This document shows, in pieces, positions 60,378-64,000 of a DNA stretch of 64,000 bases; within the stretch, counting starts at the first letter, position 1, and every line of letters starts with the position of its first letter. Below the pieces are notes generated by a model that did no database searches, was not told the DNA's origin, and saw nothing but the letters and a program-made list of their open reading frames with translations. A program made the translations under genes and the position numbers. The stretch is from Amycolatopsis roodepoortensis (GTDB lineage Bacteria; Actinomycetota; Actinomycetes; Mycobacteriales; Pseudonocardiaceae): contig NZ_JADBEJ010000004.1 of the NCBI RefSeq assembly GCF_014873915.1, positions 1,550,001 through 1,614,000 on the forward strand. Direction: 5' to 3'.

Positions 60378-61091
60378 TCAGCGCGGGATTTCCACTGTGC
60401 GGTCGACGATCCCGGCCGCCACGGAAAGGATCTTGCGATTGTTGCTCCGCGCGTAGGCGCGCAATACGCCGAACGCGTCGTCCACCGAAACCCGGAGGCG
60501 TTCGGCGAGAACACCCTTCGCCTGCTCGATGATCACCCTGCTGTTCAACGCCGTCTGAAGCTGCGCGGTGACGATCTCCTGCCGCTGCCACAGCCGGTGA
60601 TGCAGGATGCCGATCGTGGCGACGTCCGCGAGCGCCTGCGCCAAGCACAATCCGGCGGCGTCGAGTGGCGCGGGGCTCGTACCGAACAGGCTCAGCGCAC
60701 CGATCACTTCCTCACGAAGCCGCATCGGCAACGCGTACACGGAACGGAATCCGGCCTTTTCGGCTTCTTTGGAGAACTTCGGCCAGCTCTTGCCCGTCTT
60801 CGCCAGATCCGGGCAGTCCACCGGCTCGGCGTCCCGGTGGCAGTCCAGGCACGGCCCCTCCGAGTTCCGCAGCTGGAACACTTCGAGCAGGCGGGTCTTC
60901 TCATCGGACGCGGCGACCATGGTGAGCGCGCCGCGCGCGTCGGCGAGCACCAGCCCGGCCCCACCGACCCCGAGCAGTTCGACGCATCTGCAGGCCAACA
61001 GATCGAGGAACTCGACGAGGTCGAAGTCGTCGACGAGGGTGTCCGCCAACTGGACGAAGGTCTCGCGCAAGCCGGCCGTCAGGTCGGTCAT
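60378..61091 (-). CDS. GAF-ANTAR regulator (RNA-binding antiterminator type), downstream copy
   Basis: 237 residues. GAF sensor at about 20-160 (GAGLVLADARGALTMVAASDE, then GFRSVYALPMRLREEVIGALSLFG). ANTAR domain at the end: QTALNSRVIIEQAKGVLAERLRVSVDDAFGVLRAYARSNNRKI. A Cys pair and HRDAEPVDC region lies mid-GAF. ANTAR proteins bind paired RNA hairpins to control termination. It lies 31 nt downstream of a second GAF-ANTAR gene. Confidence 0.92.
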   Translation of the reverse strand: MTDLTAGLRETFVQLADTLVDDFDLVEFLDLLACRCVELLGVGGAGLVLADARGALTMVAASDEKTRLLEVFQLRNSEGPCLDCHRDAEPVDCPDLAKTGKSWPKFSKEAEKAGFRSVYALPMRLREEVIGALSLFGTSPAPLDAAGLCLAQALADVATIGILHHRLWQRQEIVTAQLQTALNSRVIIEQAKGVLAERLRVSVDDAFGVLRAYARSNNRKILSVAAGIVDRTVEIPR

Positions 61092-61122
61092 CGTCTCTGC
61101 TGTCTCCTCGGGCTCACGTCCG

Positions 61123-61848
61123 TCATGGTCCGGACCGGAACGTGACCCGGCGGAGCACCACGTCCCTGGCCACCTCGTCGAGCTTCCGGTCGTTCGCGTA
61201 GGCGAAGGCGCGCAACCGCGCGAGCGCGTCCGCGAGCCCGACGCCGAGCTGGACCGACACCATGCCCGCGGCCTGATGCACCCGGTCGCGATGGCCGGTG
61301 AATCCGCGGTCGATCAATCCGGCCAGTCCCGGCCCGCCGGCGTCGGCCTCGGCGATGGCGAGGGTGATCACCGCTTCGGCGCAGACGAGCGCTTGCGCCC
61401 GCCGTTCCCTCGACGGGGCACCGGCGAATTCGCGATAACAGTCGACAACGCCCACTTTGACCGCACCGGCCCGGATCGGCACCGCGATGATCGATTTCAC
61501 GCTCCGGTCGATCGCCTCGGGCGCGAACATCGGCCATCGGAGTGATGCCTCCGAACTGGTCACATCGGTTACGACGACGAGCATACCGCCGCGCACCACC
61601 TCCACCGCGGGACCTTCGCCGAGCGTGAACTGCAGATCTTCCAATTCACGGCTGCGTTCGTCGGTGGCGAAGACGGGCTCGGCGAGACCTCCGCCGGCGG
61701 TGAGGGTGAGCCCGACACCCGCGGCGTCGAGAACCTGTCCGCAAATGACGCAGGCGTGTTCGACCGAGACCGGTGAACCGGTTTCCGAAGCGAGAAAACA
61801 CATCTTCGCCCAAACCGAAGCGGCGCGATCATGCCGTCGAATCCCCAT
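61123..61848 (-). CDS. GAF-ANTAR regulator, upstream copy
   Basis: 241 residues from ATG 61848 with GGGAGG 6 nt upstream. GAF at about 25-165 (VEHACVICGQVLDAAGVGLTLTAGG, then FTLGEGPAVEVVRGGMLVVVTDV). The C-terminal ANTAR stretch is recognisable but weaker: HQAAGMVSVQLGVGLADALARLRAFAYANDRKLDEVARDVV. It is a diverged tandem paralogue of the 60378 gene. The two probably share one transcript. Confidence 0.9.
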   Translation of the reverse strand: MGIRRHDRAASVWAKMCFLASETGSPVSVEHACVICGQVLDAAGVGLTLTAGGGLAEPVFATDERSRELEDLQFTLGEGPAVEVVRGGMLVVVTDVTSSEASLRWPMFAPEAIDRSVKSIIAVPIRAGAVKVGVVDCYREFAGAPSRERRAQALVCAEAVITLAIAEADAGGPGLAGLIDRGFTGHRDRVHQAAGMVSVQLGVGLADALARLRAFAYANDRKLDEVARDVVLRRVTFRSGP

Positions 61849-62080
61849 GGCGTGCCTCCCGGCGTTGCCCGGTATCGGACGGGCCCGCCGGGATCAAGGG
61901 CGAACAGCGCGTACGACTTGTCCGCACCACGACCATCCTCCCACGTTCACGTGACGAATTACCCGGCCTCAATGGTCCGTTCGGCCGGTTCCGGCCCACC
62001 GGTCCGCGCCTAGGGTGGAATCCGAGACCGTTTGTCCCGGCCCCCGGCAGCGGCACTCGACGGCGAGCTCTGGAGGGGCC
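61849..62080. other. Upstream region of the tandem GAF-ANTAR genes
   Basis: About 230 bp with no credible gene apart from the small frame that follows. GC-rich local stems (CCCGGTATCGGACGGG region near 61872; GGCCGGTTCCGGCC near 61992) could form RNA structure. No clear promoter. Confidence 0.35.
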
Positions 62081-62173
62081 ATGTGCGTTCGCATTCTCGA
62101 AACCCGTGCCAAACGGGAGAATCCTTTTGTCCGGCTGCTGATCCGTATTCAGCTCAAAGCGTCCTGGCGCTGA
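62081..62173 (+). CDS. Possible 30-residue small protein
   Basis: ATG 62081 follows GGAGGGG by 2 nt and opens a 30-codon frame (MCVRILETRAKREN, then a hydrophobic/basic end) that closes with TGA at 62171-62173. It overlaps the end of the convergent sigma gene. The ribosome binding site is strong and the composition is lower in GC than neighbours. Coding status rests on those points alone. Confidence 0.35.
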   Translation: MCVRILETRAKRENPFVRLLIRIQLKASWR

Positions 62174-62769
62174 GCGCAGGCGCGCAGCCTGCTGATCGCG
62201 CGGTGTTTGGTCACCCGCACGCGTGACGACGTCGTCCCGAGCGCCGCCGCGGTCTCGTTCGACGTCAGTTCGCCGATCACCCGCATGCCCAGCACCTCCC
62301 GGTGGGAGGTCGGCAGCGTCCGCATCAGCCTGCCGAGCCGGAGACCGAGATCCGTCCGCAGGGCGCGCTGCTCGGGTTCCTCCGCGGCCCCGGCGGGCCG
62401 TTCGGGAAGCTCGCCGGTCAGCACCTGCTTGCTCCGCGCTGCCTTCCGGAAGACGTCGGCGACCTTGTTCGCCGCGATGGCGCGCAGGAGGAACAGGAAG
62501 GAGCCGCCGCGGCGGCCGTGACCGGGGATCGCGACGAAGACCGCGAGGCAGATCTCCTGCGCCACGTCGGCCGGTTCGAGATAGGTCAGCTCATGGCCGC
62601 CGAGACGGGTCGCGGCGTACTGCCGCGCCCAGGTCGCGACGGCGGCCATCAGCTCGTCCATCCCGTGTGGCTCGCCGTCCACCGCGGCCCTGGCGAGGCC
62701 GTCCCAGCAGGCGGGGGAAATCCACGTCTCCCCGCCGCCGGTTCTTCGCATCGGAAACTCGTCGCTCAT
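62149..62769 (-). CDS. SigD/ShbA-like sigma factor
   Basis: 206 residues from ATG 62769 with GGAG 6 nt upstream. Region 2: LTYLEPADVAQEICLAVFVAIP and LLRAIAANKVADVFRKAARS, close to mycobacterial SigD and the Streptomyces ShbA type. Region 4: LPTSHREVLGMRVIGELTSNETAAALG with SRVRVTKHRAISRLR. ShbA controls hrdB in Streptomyces; the same role here is only inferred. It is divergent from the GH64 glucanase gene by 305 bp. The 55906 product appears to be a shortened relative. Confidence 0.88.
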   Translation of the reverse strand: MSDEFPMRRTGGGETWISPACWDGLARAAVDGEPHGMDELMAAVATWARQYAATRLGGHELTYLEPADVAQEICLAVFVAIPGHGRRGGSFLFLLRAIAANKVADVFRKAARSKQVLTGELPERPAGAAEEPEQRALRTDLGLRLGRLMRTLPTSHREVLGMRVIGELTSNETAAALGTTSSRVRVTKHRAISRLRACAQRQDALS

Positions 62770-62916
62770 GTCCCGCTCCCCACGGATGAGAAAACCCGGC
62801 CGCCGGGGTCCAGGACGGAACCCGGCCAACGGTAGTCGAGGAATCCGGCCACCTCAATCGACGAAAGGCCCGCGACGAATTGTCCGGCCCGGCGGAAAAC
62901 CGGACAGATTCCCACC

Positions 62917-62932
62917 AGTGGTCTGGACATCT
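62917..62932. promoter_or_regulatory. Degenerate DasR-like site upstream of the glucanase gene
   Basis: AGTGGTCTGGACATCT matches the dre consensus at 13 of 16 positions (left half intact, right half degenerate). It lies 143 bp before the GH64 start and in the divergent region with the SigD-like gene. DasR sites precede polysaccharide-degrading enzymes in Streptomyces. Candidate only. Confidence 0.45.
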
Positions 62933-63074
62933 CCGCGTCCGGCGACGTAACTTCCCGTGCTGAGACCCCTCGCCAAGGTCACGCCCAGGCCGGGAACGCG
63001 CCCCCGGCCGACATCCGCAAGCACCGCCGCGGCGCGTCCACGCTCCGCGGCGGGATTCCGCCGAGGAGTGAACT

Positions 63075-64000
63075 GTGCGCATCCGCAAGAAGATCCGGCG
63101 CGTCTTGACCGCGTTGGCGGTCGCCCTCCCCCTGGTCACCGGAGTTTCGGCGCTTTCGGCACCCACCGCGGTCGCCGCGGGCCCCGATCCGCTGCCGCTG
63201 ACCGTCACCAACAACTCGAACCGCTCGGACGCGGTCCACCTCTACGTGCTCGGCACGAACCTCAACACCGGGAAACTCGGTTACGTCAACGCCGCCGGCA
63301 CGTTCACCCCGTGGCCGCCGGGAGCGAACCCGCCGAGCCCCGCGCCGGACGTCTCGATCGCCGGCCCCGGCAACGGCGGCTCGACCACGCTGCGGATCCC
63401 GCGGATGCTCTCGGGCCGGGTCTACATGTCGTTCGGGCAGAAGATCAAGTTCTTCCTGACCCCGGACGGGCTGGTGCAGCCCGCGCCGTGGGCCGACGGC
63501 GACCCGAACCGCGACATCCTGTTCGACTGGAGCGAATTCACCTACGACAACGGCGGGCTGTTCATCAACAGCTCGCAGGTCGACATGTTCAGCGTGCCGC
63601 ACGCCGTCGGGCTCACCAACGGGGCGGGGACGAACAAGGAGGCCGGACGGCTCAAGGCGGGTGGCCGCGAAGCCATCTTCAACGCCGTCCAAGGTCAGTC
63701 CGGTTTCTCGAACCTGGTGTACAACCGGCTGCGGGTGCTCGCTCCCGGCAAGGGGCTCGACACGGGCAAGTTCAGCGGGACCTACCTCGACGGCTACGTC
63801 ACGAGCGCCTGGAACACCTACAAGTCGACGCCGCTGACCGTGGTCCCGTTCGAGGCCGAACCCGGCAAGAAGTTCACCGGCCGGACCGGTGGGGACGACG
63901 TCCTGCGCTTCACCGACACCTCGGGCGCGACGGTGGCGTCGTTCAGCAAGCCGAGCACCCGTGACGTCTTCAACTGCGACGGACGGCTGCACGCGCCGAA
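63075..64000 (+). CDS. Secreted GH64-family beta-1,3-glucanase (cut by window end)
   Basis: Frame open from GTG 63075 (GAGGAG 6 nt upstream) to the window edge, 308 codons. A signal peptide is clear: RIRKKIRRVLTALAVALPLV, then ending SAPTAVAA. The mature part opens LPLTVTNNSNRSDAVHLYV and continues GRVYMSFGQKIKFFL, ILFDWSEFTYDNGGLFINSSQVDMFSVPHAVG, FDTG-like regions and YLDGYVTSAWNTYKS. These are GH64 features (catalytic Glu/Asp in DWSEFTYD and related motifs). It degrades laminarin or fungal wall glucan. The C-terminus is missing. Confidence 0.87.
   Translation, partial: MRIRKKIRRVLTALAVALPLVTGVSALSAPTAVAAGPDPLPLTVTNNSNRSDAVHLYVLGTNLNTGKLGYVNAAGTFTPWPPGANPPSPAPDVSIAGPGNGGSTTLRIPRMLSGRVYMSFGQKIKFFLTPDGLVQPAPWADGDPNRDILFDWSEFTYDNGGLFINSSQVDMFSVPHAVGLTNGAGTNKEAGRLKAGGREAIFNAVQGQSGFSNLVYNRLRVLAPGKGLDTGKFSGTYLDGYVTSAWNTYKSTPLTVVPFEAEPGKKFTGRTGGDDVLRFTDTSGATVASFSKPSTRDVFNCDGRLHAP

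Overview
This 64 kb window comes from a very GC-rich actinomycete chromosome. Start codons are often GTG or TTG with strong GGAGG-type ribosome binding sites. The gene set (mycothiol-dependent enzyme family, complete ectABCD, a DasR-like regulator with its operator, a SARP/AfsR-type regulator, ECF42- and SigD/ShbA-like sigma factors, DUF3159 and DUF445 proteins) fits Pseudonocardiaceae, most likely Amycolatopsis or a close relative. That assignment is inferred from gene content, not from a database match. I see no prophage, transposase, CRISPR array or tRNA.

Layout. 1-5.6 kb: the end of one thiD, a secreted phosphodiesterase, a divergent HxlR regulator/quinone oxidoreductase pair, a second thiD, a single-domain voltage-gated channel and a MarR regulator. 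5.7-8.6 kb: thiamine genes, with thiOSG behind a TPP riboswitch and thiE divergent. 8.6-12.1 kb: membrane protein, threonine dehydratase and an MFS exporter. 12.1-15.1 kb: amino-sugar module (dasR, its operator, a SIS-domain deaminase and a GlcNAc kinase). 15.1-20.6 kb: DUF3159, SGNH hydrolase, a BON-OmpA protein, a coupled DUF6932-like gene pair of unknown role and a DUF4190-like protein. 20.8-23.6 kb: a 929-residue SARP-NB-ARC-TPR regulator. 24.0-27.5 kb: a probable small RNA, then the ectABCD operon. 27.7-30.7 kb: a 990-residue patatin-like protein. 31-35 kb: a second HxlR/oxidoreductase pair, and a DUF445 plus Abi-alpha operon. 34.7-40.6 kb: small detoxification and peptidase genes, including an Mhq-like quinone module (VOC dioxygenase, hydrolase, MarR). 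40.6-45.3 kb: benzoate-CoA ligase, boxB and boxC. 46-50.7 kb: ABC exporter, hydrolase and a meta-cleavage hydratase/decarboxylase pair. 50.9-54.7 kb: CoA-binding protein, and IclR with an L-lactate permease. 54.9-64 kb: nuclease-like protein, SigD-like factors, an ECF42/DGPF pair, an Rsm22-type methyltransferase, LysR, two tandem GAF-ANTAR regulators and the start of a secreted GH64 beta-1,3-glucanase.

The most striking non-coding feature is a set of long intergenic hairpins in several sequence families. One family, with core TTCGTCCTCT, has five copies, all between convergent genes, and stop codons often lie inside it. A second, built from GTTGCGAAAG units, has three copies, all in regions that hold gene 5' ends. 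A third structure is an imperfect inverted repeat of about 163 bp between the ECF42 sigma gene and its DGPF partner. An 11-bp palindrome, TCCACWGTGGA, recurs five times, mostly in frame as Ser-Thr-Val-Asp.
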